64,000 bases of DNA from Candidatus Pseudogracilibacillus intestinigallinarum (GTDB taxonomy: Bacteria; Bacillota; Bacilli; Bacillales; Amphibacillaceae): positions 1 through 64,000 of the forward strand of contig DXHX01000169.1 in NCBI GenBank assembly GCA_019113205.1. The letters run 5' to 3'. The position numbers and the translations under genes were made by a program. Within the stretch, counting starts at the first letter, position 1. Each line of letters starts with the position of its first letter. Below, piece by piece: positions 1-9,147 of the stretch. The notes below the pieces were generated by a model. The model saw only the letters and a list, made by a program, of their open reading frames with translations, was not told the DNA's origin and searched no databases.

Positions 1-421
1 GTTCAATAATGCCTTTTTCTTTTTCAACAGATTCTTCTGAAAAATAAGGTGATTGTACAAAATCGAGTAATATTTCTACATTTCTTTCAATATTACTCGT
101 CGCCGAGAACAAATATGCTGTTTTAGTAAACGATGTATACGCATTTGGTGATGCACCTTCATACAAAAAGTCTGTAAATACATCTCTGTCTTCTTTTTCG
201 AATAATTTATGTTCTAAAAAATGTGCGATCCCATCTGGAACTGTCGTCATTTCATTTTGATTCAATGGAGTAAATGTCCGATCAATCGAACCATAATTCG
301 TCATAAAAATACCAAATGTTTTTTCTGACTCTGTTTTTGGAATAAGCATCACTTTTAATCCATTAGACAATGTCGTTTCATACACTGTTTCATCAATTGT
401 TTCATACACATGTTTATGCAT
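1..421 (-). CDS. ymfH: M16-family zinc peptidase YmfH, N-terminal part
   Basis: The gene runs off the low-coordinate edge, leaving about 140 N-terminal residues. The M16 (pitrilysin/insulinase-type) zinc site HFLEH is visible at residues 67-71 (HxxEH: H67, E70, H71), followed by the family-typical EGASPNAYTS segment. This is therefore the catalytically competent member of the YmfF/YmfH pair. The ATG at 421 overlaps the last codons of ymfF by 8 bases, which suggests translational coupling. The B. subtilis orthologues also form a tandem pair whose substrate is poorly defined; related M16 pairs process peptides such as subtilosin (AlbE/AlbF). The family call is firm, the substrate is unknown. 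Confidence 0.9.
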   Translation of the reverse strand, partial: MHKHVYETIDETVYETTLSNGLKVMLIPKTESEKTFGIFMTNYGSIDRTFTPLNQNEMTTVPDGIAHFLEHKLFEKEDRDVFTDFLYEGASPNAYTSFTKTAYLFSATSNIERNVEILLDFVQSPYFSEESVEKEKGIIE

Positions 422-1706
422 CTTGTTTCACCTCTGCTTCATTCGTTAATAAATAAACCGTATCAAGTTCAATTTGGTTGGCAACTTTAACAATTTCTTC
501 TTTTGTTACATCGCTAATTCGTTCCATAAATGTATCGATAGACCATGGATGTGCTACATATGTTTGTTGATACAATAACTCGACAATTCCACGTGGATGA
601 TCAAGTGTTTCACGAAGGTCATTCATATATAAACGTTTTGTTTCTTCGACAATTTCTTCTGTAAAATCGCCTTGTTGCATTGCTTCTAATTGTTTAAATA
701 TGATTGTTTTTGTTTTTTCACTCATGGCCCCTTCAATTCCAGCCATCACAATCAATAATCCTTTATGACTTTCTATTCTGGAAGTAGCATAATAGGCCAA
801 ACTTTCTTTTTCACGAACTTCTTGAAATAACTTTGAATTTGGATATGTTCCAAAAATACCATTAAATAGTAAAAGTGCAGCATATGCTTCATCATGTAAT
901 GTACAGTTCGTACGATAACCGATATGTAATTTTGCTTGATGGATTTGTTGGATTTCTGTAATGTTTTTTACCTCTTTTTTAACTACATTCTCTTCCGTTA
1001 CTATAGGAACAGAAATGCTCTTTTTCTGGTCAAATAAATGAGTTATTTTCTTTTCCATTTCTTTTGCATTTATATCACCTAATACATAAACATCAACACG
1101 ATCATCCTGTAACATTTGTTCATAATATGTATACATATTATGTTCATTTAAAAATGGAAGATCTTCTACATATCCATTTGTCGCAATACTGAAACGCTCC
1201 TTTTCACACATTTCCTCAATCAGTCTTTTATTCGAAAAGGCAACTTTATCATCTGTAATTGCTTCAATTTCATTTTTAAGTGTTATTTTTTCACGACGAA
1301 CGACTTCTTTCGGAAAACAATCACCAGCTATGTGCGGATGAAAAATAACTTCTTGTAGTAATAGCAACGCTTCTTCTGTTATTCCTTCACTATACGGTAA
1401 AAATTTTTCGTTCGCTATTTCTAAACGAAAATTAATGATATGATGATTTCCTTGTTTATTAGCATCTACAGATAATGATGCACCATATAAGTCATCTAAT
1501 TTACGCATAAAACTTTTTTCTGTTGGATAGTTTACTGTTCCTTTTTCTAATATATAAGGAAGTAAAGCACGTTTCGTAATGGTTTCTCTATGTAAAGGAG
1601 AGCGAAACTTCACGATAAATTGAATCGTTTTAAATTTTTTCGTCTCAATGAAATGAACATGATAACCTTCGTATTTTTTTATTGTTTCTTGTAATTTTTT
1701 ATGCAT
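414..1706 (-). CDS. ymfF: M16-family peptidase-like protein YmfF (no zinc motif)
   Basis: This 430-residue protein has the M16 two-domain fold signature, including the C-terminal R/Y motif region (ESLAYYATSR) and the insertion FNGIFG typical of this family. The zinc-binding HxxEH motif is absent: the equivalent stretch reads LPYILEKGT, with no histidine pair. It is therefore probably the non-catalytic partner of YmfH, as in other paired M16 systems in which one subunit binds zinc and the other supplies the R/Y pair. The ATG at 1706 follows an AAAGGAG ribosome binding site seven bases upstream. It overlaps ymfH. Heterodimer formation is inferred from the family. Confidence 0.88.
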   Translation of the reverse strand: MHKKLQETIKKYEGYHVHFIETKKFKTIQFIVKFRSPLHRETITKRALLPYILEKGTVNYPTEKSFMRKLDDLYGASLSVDANKQGNHHIINFRLEIANEKFLPYSEGITEEALLLLQEVIFHPHIAGDCFPKEVVRREKITLKNEIEAITDDKVAFSNKRLIEEMCEKERFSIATNGYVEDLPFLNEHNMYTYYEQMLQDDRVDVYVLGDINAKEMEKKITHLFDQKKSISVPIVTEENVVKKEVKNITEIQQIHQAKLHIGYRTNCTLHDEAYAALLLFNGIFGTYPNSKLFQEVREKESLAYYATSRIESHKGLLIVMAGIEGAMSEKTKTIIFKQLEAMQQGDFTEEIVEETKRLYMNDLRETLDHPRGIVELLYQQTYVAHPWSIDTFMERISDVTKEEIVKVANQIELDTVYLLTNEAEVKQDA

Positions 1707-1782
1707 AAAAACGCTCCTTTCACCTCTCGTTCATTTTACATCATTTTAAAACATTTATACATTATCCAATGCTTTTCTATAA

Positions 1783-1825
1783 AAAAACGGCCATGTTTAT
1801 GATAAAAATAAACATAGCCGTTTTT
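1783..1825 (-). terminator. Rho-independent terminator after nupQ
   Basis: An inverted repeat pairs AAAAACGGCCATGTTTAT with its complement (one mismatch) around a short AT loop. On the minus strand the 3' arm ends in a run of T residues. It lies just downstream of the last permease gene and separates the transporter operon from ymfF. Confidence 0.85.
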
Positions 1826-1858
1826 CAATTCATGACATTAATAATATTTGAATGTCAT

Positions 1859-2812
1859 TTATCTTGTACCTTTAATATACGGATCTCCCAATGCTTTCGG
1901 TGCTTCCGCGCGTCCGATAAATCCTGCTAATGCTAACACTGTTAAGACGTATGGAGCGATAGATAAGTATACTTGTGGTACATCTGCTAAAATCGGTACT
2001 CCTGAACTAATGACACTTAAACTTTGGGCAAAACCAAAGAATAAGGCTGCTCCCATTGCTCCGAGTGGGTGCCATTTCCCGAAAATAACCGCCGCTAAGG
2101 CCATAAATCCTTGTCCGGCAATTGTCGTCGCAGAGAAGTTTAATGCGATTGTCATTGCAAAGACGGAACCACCAAGTCCACCTAACATTCCTGAAATAAT
2201 GACAGCGATATAACGCATTCTATACACATTGATTCCGTTTGTATCTGCTGCCATTGGATGTTCTCCAACCGCTCTTAAACGTAGACCAAAAGGTGTTTTA
2301 TATAATACGTACCATGCAACAAATGCTAATATAATTGCAATATACGATGTTAAATATACACCTTTAAAGAAAATCGTTCCTATTACAGGTATATCAGATA
2401 ATAATGGAATTGTTTTTGTATAAAAAGGCTTTGAAATCATATCTGTTTGTCCCTTTTCATACCACTGTTTCGTTAAAAACACTCCAAGACCTAAAGCTAA
2501 AAAGTTTATGGCAATACCACTAACAACATGGTCAGCTCTTAGGGAAACAGTAGCAATCGCATGTATAATCGCAAACAATCCAGAAACGACCATTGCAACG
2601 AGCATAGATAACCACGGTGTCCAAGGCCCAAGTGTTTCTGCAAACGTTAGGTTAAAAACGATTCCAACAAATGCACCCATCACCATTAAACCTTCTAACC
2701 CAATGTTTACCACACCAGAACGCTCACTAAACACACCACCAAGTGCTGTAAAAATAAGTGGGGCAGAGAAAAATAGTGCTGCTGGTATGATGGCATTTAA
2801 AATATCGACCAT
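1859..2812 (-). CDS. nupQ: Nucleoside ABC transporter permease (NupQ-like)
   Basis: A 317-residue, highly hydrophobic protein of the BPD_transp_2 permease family (the branched-chain amino acid/sugar/nucleoside type). It contains about eight membrane segments and the conserved GGVFSERSGVVNIGLEG motif near residue 25-45, plus GQGFMALAAVIFGKWHP late in the sequence, as in B. subtilis NupQ. It is the last gene of the four-gene transporter operon, directly abutting nupP, and is followed by a terminator. The partner BMP lipoprotein and dual ATPase indicate nucleoside uptake, guanosine by analogy with B. subtilis. The exact substrate cannot be read from the sequence. Confidence 0.88.
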   Translation of the reverse strand: MVDILNAIIPAALFFSAPLIFTALGGVFSERSGVVNIGLEGLMVMGAFVGIVFNLTFAETLGPWTPWLSMLVAMVVSGLFAIIHAIATVSLRADHVVSGIAINFLALGLGVFLTKQWYEKGQTDMISKPFYTKTIPLLSDIPVIGTIFFKGVYLTSYIAIILAFVAWYVLYKTPFGLRLRAVGEHPMAADTNGINVYRMRYIAVIISGMLGGLGGSVFAMTIALNFSATTIAGQGFMALAAVIFGKWHPLGAMGAALFFGFAQSLSVISSGVPILADVPQVYLSIAPYVLTVLALAGFIGRAEAPKALGDPYIKGTR

Positions 2813-3859
2813 TTATTTCTCCCCCTTTTGGAAACGTAAAATGATTAAACGAATTAAATAACTTGAAGCAACGAAGAATATAATAAATGCGATAATAACA
2901 TCGACTAATTCACTAGGAACTCCTGCATCCGTCGGCATATTTAATGCTCCAACTTTTAATGCTCCAAATAATATAGCTGCAAACACGACACCGATTGCTC
3001 GGTTAGCACCTAATAATGCAACTGCAATTCCATCAAATCCTAAGTTGGTAAATCCTGATTGTATGGACATATTTCCGAAAGTTCCTAATCCTTCCATTGA
3101 ACCAGCTAATCCAGCAAATGCACCAGAGATAACCATGGCTAAAATAATATTTTTACTAACTTTCATTCCAGCATATTCTGATGCATGACGGTTATATCCA
3201 ACAGAGCGAATTTCATATCCGATCGTCGTCTTTTCCATAATAAACCACATAACAAAAACTGCTAACAACGCTAACACAATACCATAATGCATACGTGAAT
3301 AATCTGTTAAACCTTGCAACCATTCCGATTGTAATGATGCAGTTGGAGCAATTTTTTCAGTTTTATCTGCTGAATCAGTTAAAACGTTACGAATAATCGA
3401 GTTAGCACTATATAAAACGATATAGTTGAACATAATCGTAACGATTACCTCGTGTACTCCTAAACGTGCTTTTAATAATCCAGGAATAAATGCAATCACG
3501 GCCCCTGCTAGTGCAGCTACAATAACTGCCAAAGGTAAGTGAATGAATATCGGTAAGTCAAAAGACGTTCCTATCCAAACCGCCGCTAACCACCCTGCAA
3601 ACACTTGTCCTTCTGCACCAATATTAAATAATCCTGCTCTAAATGCAAAGGCTACTGCAAGACCAGTAAATATATATGGTGTTACTTGGCGAATGGTTTC
3701 TCCAAAGAAATACGCATCTCCAAATGCTCCATTCCATAATGCTTTATAACCTTCAATTGGACTATATCCGTAAATTAACATAATAATTGCCCCTGCAATT
3801 AATCCAATAAATACGGAAGCAAATGGAACGATGATATTAAATAGACGATTTGATATCAT
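2813..3859 (-). CDS. nupP: Nucleoside ABC transporter permease (NupP-like)
   Basis: A 348-residue membrane protein of the same permease family as the neighbouring gene, with the conserved FRAGLFNIGAEGQ motif around residue 73-85 and the GFTNLGFDGIAVALLG segment in the C-terminal half. About nine hydrophobic segments are visible. The ATG overlaps the stop of the upstream ATPase gene in an ATGA-type junction, so the two are probably translationally coupled. Together with NupQ it would form the heterodimeric membrane channel. The family assignment is secure; the substrate is inferred from NupNOPQ of B. subtilis. Confidence 0.88.
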   Translation of the reverse strand: MISNRLFNIIVPFASVFIGLIAGAIIMLIYGYSPIEGYKALWNGAFGDAYFFGETIRQVTPYIFTGLAVAFAFRAGLFNIGAEGQVFAGWLAAVWIGTSFDLPIFIHLPLAVIVAALAGAVIAFIPGLLKARLGVHEVIVTIMFNYIVLYSANSIIRNVLTDSADKTEKIAPTASLQSEWLQGLTDYSRMHYGIVLALLAVFVMWFIMEKTTIGYEIRSVGYNRHASEYAGMKVSKNIILAMVISGAFAGLAGSMEGLGTFGNMSIQSGFTNLGFDGIAVALLGANRAIGVVFAAILFGALKVGALNMPTDAGVPSELVDVIIAFIIFFVASSYLIRLIILRFQKGEK

Positions 3860-5385
3860 GTCTCCTCACCTACTCTTTCTTCCACACTACCTGCCATTAA
3901 TAAACCTAATTGCTGTTCATTTGTTTCACTCGGTTTGACATCAGCTACAATTTTACCATCAAAAAGAACGACGATACGGTCACTCACATTTAATATTTCA
4001 TCTAATTCGAATGAAACGAGTAAAACGGCTTTTCCATTATCGCGTTCTTCGATTAATTTTTTATGAATAAACTCAATCGCTCCAACATCTAATCCCCGTG
4101 TTGGCTGTGCTGCAATTAAAAAGTCTGGTGAACGATCTACTTCACGACCGATAATGACTTTTTGTTGGTTTCCACCAGAAAGCGCACTCGTCTTCGTATG
4201 GATGGAAGGTGTACGTACATCATACTCATCGACGATTTCCTTCGCATATTGATCAATTTTTTCATATTTTAATAATTTATATTTAGAATACGGTTCTTTG
4301 TAGTAAGATTGTAAAACAATGTTCTCAGATACTGGAAAATCTAATACGAGTCCCATTTTTTGTCTGTCTTGTGGGATATGTCCTAATCCCATTTCCGTTA
4401 CTTTTCGTGGCGATAACTTCGTAATTGGTTTTCCATTTAAAGAGATTGAACCGGATTCAACTTTTCGTAGTCCAGCTATTGCTTCAATTAATTCTGTTTG
4501 TCCATTTCCGTCGACACCTGCGATACCAACAATTTCATTTGCACGTACCTCTAAGTTTAATCCTTTTACTGTCGGTACATTTCGCGTATCATTTACATGT
4601 AAATTTTCCACTTCCAATACGACTTCCTGAGGGTTAGCTTCTGTTTTTTCTGTTTTGAAACTAACAGCTCGTCCAACCATTAATGCTGCCAATTCATCAA
4701 CTGTTGTATCCGCAACATTGACCGTACCAATTCCTTCCCCTTTACGAATTACCGTACAGCGGTCACATGTTTGCATAATTTCTTTTAATTTATGAGTAAT
4801 TAATATAATCGATTTACCTTCTTTTACTAGCGATTGCATAATTTCAATCAGTTCATCAATTTCTTGTGGTGTTAATACAGCAGTCGGTTCATCAAATATA
4901 AGTACATCTGCACCACGGTATAACATTTTTAAAATTTCTACCCTTTGTTGCATTCCAACCGAAATATCACGAATTTTCGCTTTCGGATCTACCCTTAACC
5001 CATATCGGTCAGATAATTCTTGAACTTCTTTTTCCGCTTTTCTTAAATCTATTTTAACACCTTTTTTCGGTTCACTTCCCAATATAATGTTTTGTGTAAC
5101 CGTAAAAGGCTCTACTAACATAAAATGTTGGTGTACCATTCCAATTCCTAAATCATTTGCGATATTTGGATTTGTAATGTGTACTTTTTCACCTTTAATT
5201 TTAATTTCACCGCGTTCTGGTTGATACAATCCAAATAATACGTTCATTAAAGTGGATTTTCCTGCACCATTTTCGCCTAATAGAGCATGAATTTCACCTT
5301 TTTTAACTTGTAATGTTATATTATTATTTGCTACAACCCCTGGAAATTCCTTACGAATATCTAACATTTCAATAACGTAATCCAC
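3856..5385 (-). CDS. nupO: Nucleoside ABC transporter dual ATPase (NupO-like)
   Basis: A 509-residue protein with two fused ABC ATPase domains. The N-terminal domain has Walker A GENGAGKST, the signature ISVGMQQRVEI and Walker B LIFDEPTAVLT. The C-terminal domain has the altered P-loop GVDGNGQTE and the signature LSGGNQQKVIIGRE; such a degenerate second P-loop is normal for this RbsA/NupO-like group. I place the start at the GTG at 5385: it gives the family N-terminus VDYVIEMLDIRKEFPG and has an AAGGGGTG ribosome binding site nine bases upstream. A longer reading from 5409 lacks such support. It energises import through NupP/NupQ. Confidence 0.9.
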   Translation of the reverse strand: MDYVIEMLDIRKEFPGVVANNNITLQVKKGEIHALLGENGAGKSTLMNVLFGLYQPERGEIKIKGEKVHITNPNIANDLGIGMVHQHFMLVEPFTVTQNIILGSEPKKGVKIDLRKAEKEVQELSDRYGLRVDPKAKIRDISVGMQQRVEILKMLYRGADVLIFDEPTAVLTPQEIDELIEIMQSLVKEGKSIILITHKLKEIMQTCDRCTVIRKGEGIGTVNVADTTVDELAALMVGRAVSFKTEKTEANPQEVVLEVENLHVNDTRNVPTVKGLNLEVRANEIVGIAGVDGNGQTELIEAIAGLRKVESGSISLNGKPITKLSPRKVTEMGLGHIPQDRQKMGLVLDFPVSENIVLQSYYKEPYSKYKLLKYEKIDQYAKEIVDEYDVRTPSIHTKTSALSGGNQQKVIIGREVDRSPDFLIAAQPTRGLDVGAIEFIHKKLIEERDNGKAVLLVSFELDEILNVSDRIVVLFDGKIVADVKPSETNEQQLGLLMAGSVEERVGEET

Positions 5386-5439
5386 CGCGTTCTTCACCCC
5401 TTCACACAAATAACTGTGTTAAACGATATGTAAGAAAAA

Positions 5440-5463
5440 GGAGCTAGAGTATTTACTAGCTCC
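5440..5463 (-). terminator. Hairpin between lipoprotein and ATPase genes
   Basis: Inverted repeat GGAGCTAG/CTAGCTCC with an 8-base loop, followed on the minus strand by CTTTTTCTT. It lies 7 bases past the nupN stop. The position fits a partial terminator or mRNA-stabilising hairpin that gives more binding protein than membrane and ATPase subunits, a common arrangement in ABC operons. Confidence 0.7.
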
Positions 5464-5470
5464 TCTCTTA

Positions 5471-6592
5471 TTATAGCGATTCTTCAAATTCTTTTAACTC
5501 GTCACGAGTTTTTGGAACATCCACATCGCCAGATTTAATTTTTTCTTCCCACTCTTTTACAGCTTCACGAATTTCATCAGTAAATGCTTCTTCATTCGTA
5601 TCAGCTACAGAAACACCTTCATCTTCTAATCCAAATACTAATGTTTCTCCACCTGGGAATTCTCCATTCATTGTTTCATTTGCAACTTCATGAACTGCAA
5701 TGTCTACACGTTTCACCATAGATGTTAACGTAACACTAGCAGATTTATCTTCATTAAGTCCTTCTTCATATTGGTCGCGGTCTACACCGATCACCCATAC
5801 TTCACGATCTGCATCATTTTGTTTAATGTCTTTTGCTTCAGCGAAAGCACCGTTACCAGTGTTTCCTGCTGCATGATAAATAATATCGATTCCATCATTA
5901 AACATGTTTGAAGCGATTAATTTTCCTTTATCTACTGCGTTAAAGTCTTCCGCATATTGAATTTTCACTTCAATATCAGGGTTTACTGATTTCGCTCCTG
6001 CAACAAATCCTACTTCAAATTTACTAATTAAATCAGATTCCACTCCACCGATGAAACCTAATTTATCTGTTTCTGTTTTCATTGCCGCAACTACACCTGC
6101 TAAGAATGAACCTTCATGTTCAGCAAATGTAATACTTGTAATATTGTCAGCCTCTTCTGCAACTGTATCAATAATTGCAAAGTAGTTGTCCGGATTTTGT
6201 GATGCAATTTCTTCTACAGCATCTTGTAATAAAAACCCAACACCGTAAACTAAATCAAAATCATTTTTCACTAAACGGCTAAAGTTCGGCATATAATCAC
6301 TATCATCTTCTGATTGTGCATAATCAAAACCGTCCGCACCTTTTTCTTTACCGTGCTCTTCACCCCAAGCGTTTAAACCTTCCCATGCAGATTGGTTAAA
6401 CGATTTGTCATCAATACCACCAGTATCTGTAACCATTGCTATTGAAAAATCATCAGTGGACTCACCGTTATTTCCATTTGCATCCTTGTTACCATCATTA
6501 CTATTGTTATTGTTCGAACCACCACATGCAGCTAAAAACATGCTTAAAACTAAAATTAATCCTAATGATAATAAAAACTTTTTATTTTTCAT
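5471..6592 (-). CDS. nupN: BMP-family nucleoside-binding lipoprotein (NupN-like)
   Basis: A 373-residue extracellular substrate-binding lipoprotein. The N-terminus has a lysine-rich start, a hydrophobic core and the lipobox LAAC with Cys23 as the lipidation site, followed by an Asn/Gly-rich linker. The mature part begins with the PnrA/BMP family motif DTGGIDDKSFNQSAWEGL and contains GFIGGVESDLISKFEVGF and the HAAGNTGNGAFAEA segment expected for a nucleoside-binding BMP domain. The ATG has a GGAGG site seven bases upstream. First gene of the transporter operon. About 155 bases of AT-rich upstream DNA hold no purine riboswitch that I can recognise. Confidence 0.9.
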   Translation of the reverse strand: MKNKKFLLSLGLILVLSMFLAACGGSNNNNSNDGNKDANGNNGESTDDFSIAMVTDTGGIDDKSFNQSAWEGLNAWGEEHGKEKGADGFDYAQSEDDSDYMPNFSRLVKNDFDLVYGVGFLLQDAVEEIASQNPDNYFAIIDTVAEEADNITSITFAEHEGSFLAGVVAAMKTETDKLGFIGGVESDLISKFEVGFVAGAKSVNPDIEVKIQYAEDFNAVDKGKLIASNMFNDGIDIIYHAAGNTGNGAFAEAKDIKQNDADREVWVIGVDRDQYEEGLNEDKSASVTLTSMVKRVDIAVHEVANETMNGEFPGGETLVFGLEDEGVSVADTNEEAFTDEIREAVKEWEEKIKSGDVDVPKTRDELKEFEESL

Positions 6593-6748
6593 TGTTCTCC
6601 TCCATTTTCGTTATTAGCGCAAAACAGATGTCATTTCCCCCCTTTTCTATGAATGTATGTAAACTTTATGTTAGTAATATAGCAATTTTATATTACTAAA
6701 ATTAATATAGCATTTATTGAAACTTTTTTGAACTCTTATTCTAGTTAT

Positions 6749-8980
6749 TTATGAACTTTTTTCATCATTCTTTTCAATTAAAACCATACGTGGCTTATTT
6801 CCTTCATATGGACCCACAATATTCCTCTCTTCCATCATATCAATTAAACGTGCTGCTCGCGTATATCCTATTCGAAATTTTCTTTGTAACATGGATACAC
6901 TAGCACTTTGCATTTCGACAATTAATTGTACCGCTTCTTCAAATAATTCATCTTCTACATCCGACAAAGTTTCTGATGGTTCTTCTGGAATCATTTCTTC
7001 TTCGTATTGAACATTTTGTTCATTCTTACAATGTGTGACAATTCTTTCCACTTCATCGTCTGATAAAAATGCTCCTTGGACTCGGATTGGTTTAGACATC
7101 CCTACAGGAATATAGAGCATGTCCCCCCTACCAAGTAATTTCTCTGCTCCACCAATATCAAGGATCGTTCGTGAATCGACTTGTGATGACACACTAAATG
7201 CAATACGAGATGGGATATTCGCTTTAATCACCCCTGTAATGACGTCAACAGAGGGTCTTTGTGTCGCAATAATTAAATGAATTCCCGCGGCTCTAGCCAT
7301 CTGTGCTAATCTTGTAATGGCATCTTCAACATCGTTAGAAGCAACCATCATTAAATCGGCTAACTCATCGACTAAAACGACGATATATGGTAATGGCTGT
7401 ACCTTCTCATCTGATAATTCATTTTGTTTTCGAATATAACTATTATAACTTTCTAAATTTCTTGTACCTGTGTCGGAAAACAATTCATATCGATGTTCCA
7501 TTTCAACGACAATTTTTCGTAATGCAACAGACGCTTTTTTTGGATCTGTAACGACCGGTGTTAATAAATGAGGGATACCATTGTACACATTTAATTCTAC
7601 TTTTTTTGGATCAATCATCATCATTTTTACTTCATCAGGTGTTGCACGCATTAAAATAGATGTAATAATTCCGTTTATGCAAACACTTTTACCACTACCT
7701 GTTGCCCCAGCAATGAGTAAATGAGGCATTTTATTTAATTCCCCTTGCACGACATTCCCAGATATATCTTTCCCTAATGCAAATAATAACTTTTTCTCAT
7801 GCACATTCGATACATCTAATACTTCACGTAGTGATACGGGTGCAACATCACTGTTTGGCACTTCAATTCCTACAGCAGATTTACCTGGAATAGGTGCCTC
7901 AATTCGAATATCTTGTGCCGCTAAAGCTAACGCAATATCATCTTGTAAGTTTACAATTTTACTTACTTTTACTCCTGCTTCAGGATGTACTTCATACTTT
8001 GTCACTGCGGGACCGACATGTGCCTTCGTTATTTTCGCCCGAACCCCAAAACTATCAAACGTTTCTTCTAGTAACTTTACCGTGCTTTGAATTTGAGATT
8101 TTTCTTTTTGCTGTGTATGTTTAACCGGTTCTGCAAGCAACGATACTGGTGGCAATGTATAATCTTCATTTGTTACATTCGGCACAGAAAAGGAAGCATC
8201 ATCTTGTTCTTCTAGTACATCTTCCATTAATTGCACTTCTAATTGTCCATGCTCTGTTTCTTCAAAACTATATGCTACATCAACTACATCTTCTTCCACT
8301 GGAGAAGGTATTTTTTCAATCTCTTCTTTCTTTTTCAACTTTTTATCTTGCTGCTTTTGGCGATTTTCACTAATTTTTTCTGTCGTTGTCGAAAATATAC
8401 GTTTAAAAAACATACCGACCTGATCAAACGTAATATTTAACATGAAAAATATACCGATTAAAATGGCGAAAATAGCAATCATTTTCGCTCCAGCCAATGA
8501 AAACAAAAACTTTGTCACTACTAATAAAATGGCTCCAATGAAGCCGCCACCTAATAGTGCGTACGTTCCTGTTCCATTTACATAACTCGTATATTGAGTC
8601 CATGTTTCTTTAAAAACGTCTATATTTTTTATGTCAAATGGTAACATTTGAAAGGATTGAATATGGGTAAACAATAATAACCCTAAAAAGAATATATAAA
8701 AGCCTACTTTACGCTTCGTAAAAAAATTGGGGTATGCTCTTTTAAATAATAAATACAACCCTATCACAAATATGGCGATGGATAATACGAAATACCATAT
8801 TCCTAAAAAGAATCGGAAAAAGTTTTCTAAAGTTGCCGGAATAAATCCATCACTTATAATAGATGCTCCGCTACCAAAAATCGCGATAAAAATTAATAAC
8901 AAACCGACCAATTCATGGCGAAGCAGTCGGGTTTCTTTCTTTTTTGATTTTCGTTTCGTTTTCGTTTTTTTTCTTGCCAA
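6749..8980 (-). CDS. ftsK: DNA translocase FtsK/SpoIIIE
   Basis: A 743-residue membrane-anchored DNA pump. Four to five membrane segments occupy roughly residues 23-183, followed by a charged linker (185-300), the RecA-like motor with Walker A GATGSGKS at 425-432 and Walker [12 protein letters not shown], and a C-terminal gamma winged-helix domain (about 675-735) that reads KOPS/SRS sequences. The start is TTG at 8980 with GAGGTG seven bases upstream. The length is close to SpoIIIE of B. subtilis (787 residues) and shorter than SftA. It would move trapped chromosome DNA through the division septum. Whether it serves sporulation cannot be told here. It is transcribed alone, after the dapG terminator. 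Confidence 0.92.
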   Translation of the reverse strand: MARKKTKTKRKSKKKETRLLRHELVGLLLIFIAIFGSGASIISDGFIPATLENFFRFFLGIWYFVLSIAIFVIGLYLLFKRAYPNFFTKRKVGFYIFFLGLLLFTHIQSFQMLPFDIKNIDVFKETWTQYTSYVNGTGTYALLGGGFIGAILLVVTKFLFSLAGAKMIAIFAILIGIFFMLNITFDQVGMFFKRIFSTTTEKISENRQKQQDKKLKKKEEIEKIPSPVEEDVVDVAYSFEETEHGQLEVQLMEDVLEEQDDASFSVPNVTNEDYTLPPVSLLAEPVKHTQQKEKSQIQSTVKLLEETFDSFGVRAKITKAHVGPAVTKYEVHPEAGVKVSKIVNLQDDIALALAAQDIRIEAPIPGKSAVGIEVPNSDVAPVSLREVLDVSNVHEKKLLFALGKDISGNVVQGELNKMPHLLIAGATGSGKSVCINGIITSILMRATPDEVKMMMIDPKKVELNVYNGIPHLLTPVVTDPKKASVALRKIVVEMEHRYELFSDTGTRNLESYNSYIRKQNELSDEKVQPLPYIVVLVDELADLMMVASNDVEDAITRLAQMARAAGIHLIIATQRPSVDVITGVIKANIPSRIAFSVSSQVDSRTILDIGGAEKLLGRGDMLYIPVGMSKPIRVQGAFLSDDEVERIVTHCKNEQNVQYEEEMIPEEPSETLSDVEDELFEEAVQLIVEMQSASVSMLQRKFRIGYTRAARLIDMMEERNIVGPYEGNKPRMVLIEKNDEKSS

Positions 8981-9041
8981 CTTCTTTCACCTCTATAACA
9001 TATGGAGAATATTTCTTACGTTCCCCTTAAACAATTGATTC

Positions 9042-9056
9042 TAGTATATCATACTA
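9042..9056. promoter_or_regulatory. Operator-like dyad upstream of ftsK
   Basis: A 15-base perfect dyad, TAGTAT-3 bases-ATACTA, sits 62 bases upstream of the ftsK start. On the minus strand it contains TATGAT and TATACT, either of which could be a -10 element, so a bound protein would compete with RNA polymerase. No -35 element of good quality is visible. The regulator is unknown and a chance palindrome is possible. Confidence 0.3.
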
Positions 9057-9085
9057 TGAAGATGTCGTAGACCGTTTACAAACAA

Positions 9086-9135
9086 AAAGAAGTTAGAATA
9101 AAAGGATCTTTTATTCCTTTTACTCTAACTTTCTT
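9086..9135 (-). terminator. Rho-independent terminator after dapG
   Basis: A long inverted repeat (arms of about 20 bases, around AGTTAGAATAAAAGGA and its complement, with two mismatches) begins 13 bases past the dapG stop. The minus-strand 3' arm runs into CTTCTTTTTGTTTG. It ends the asd-dapG unit. Confidence 0.85.
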
Positions 9136-9147
9136 TATGCCATTCTA

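Noticed and set aside
3856-5385. Broken second P-loop in the dual ATPase (GVDGNGQTE)
   Set aside because: Degeneracy at this position is usual in the NupO/RbsA-like family and is not a sign of decay.
6593-6748. Purine riboswitch or CodY box upstream of nupN
   Set aside because: No guanine aptamer helices can be drawn, and the best CodY-like match (AATTTTAGTAATATA) differs at five of 15 positions.
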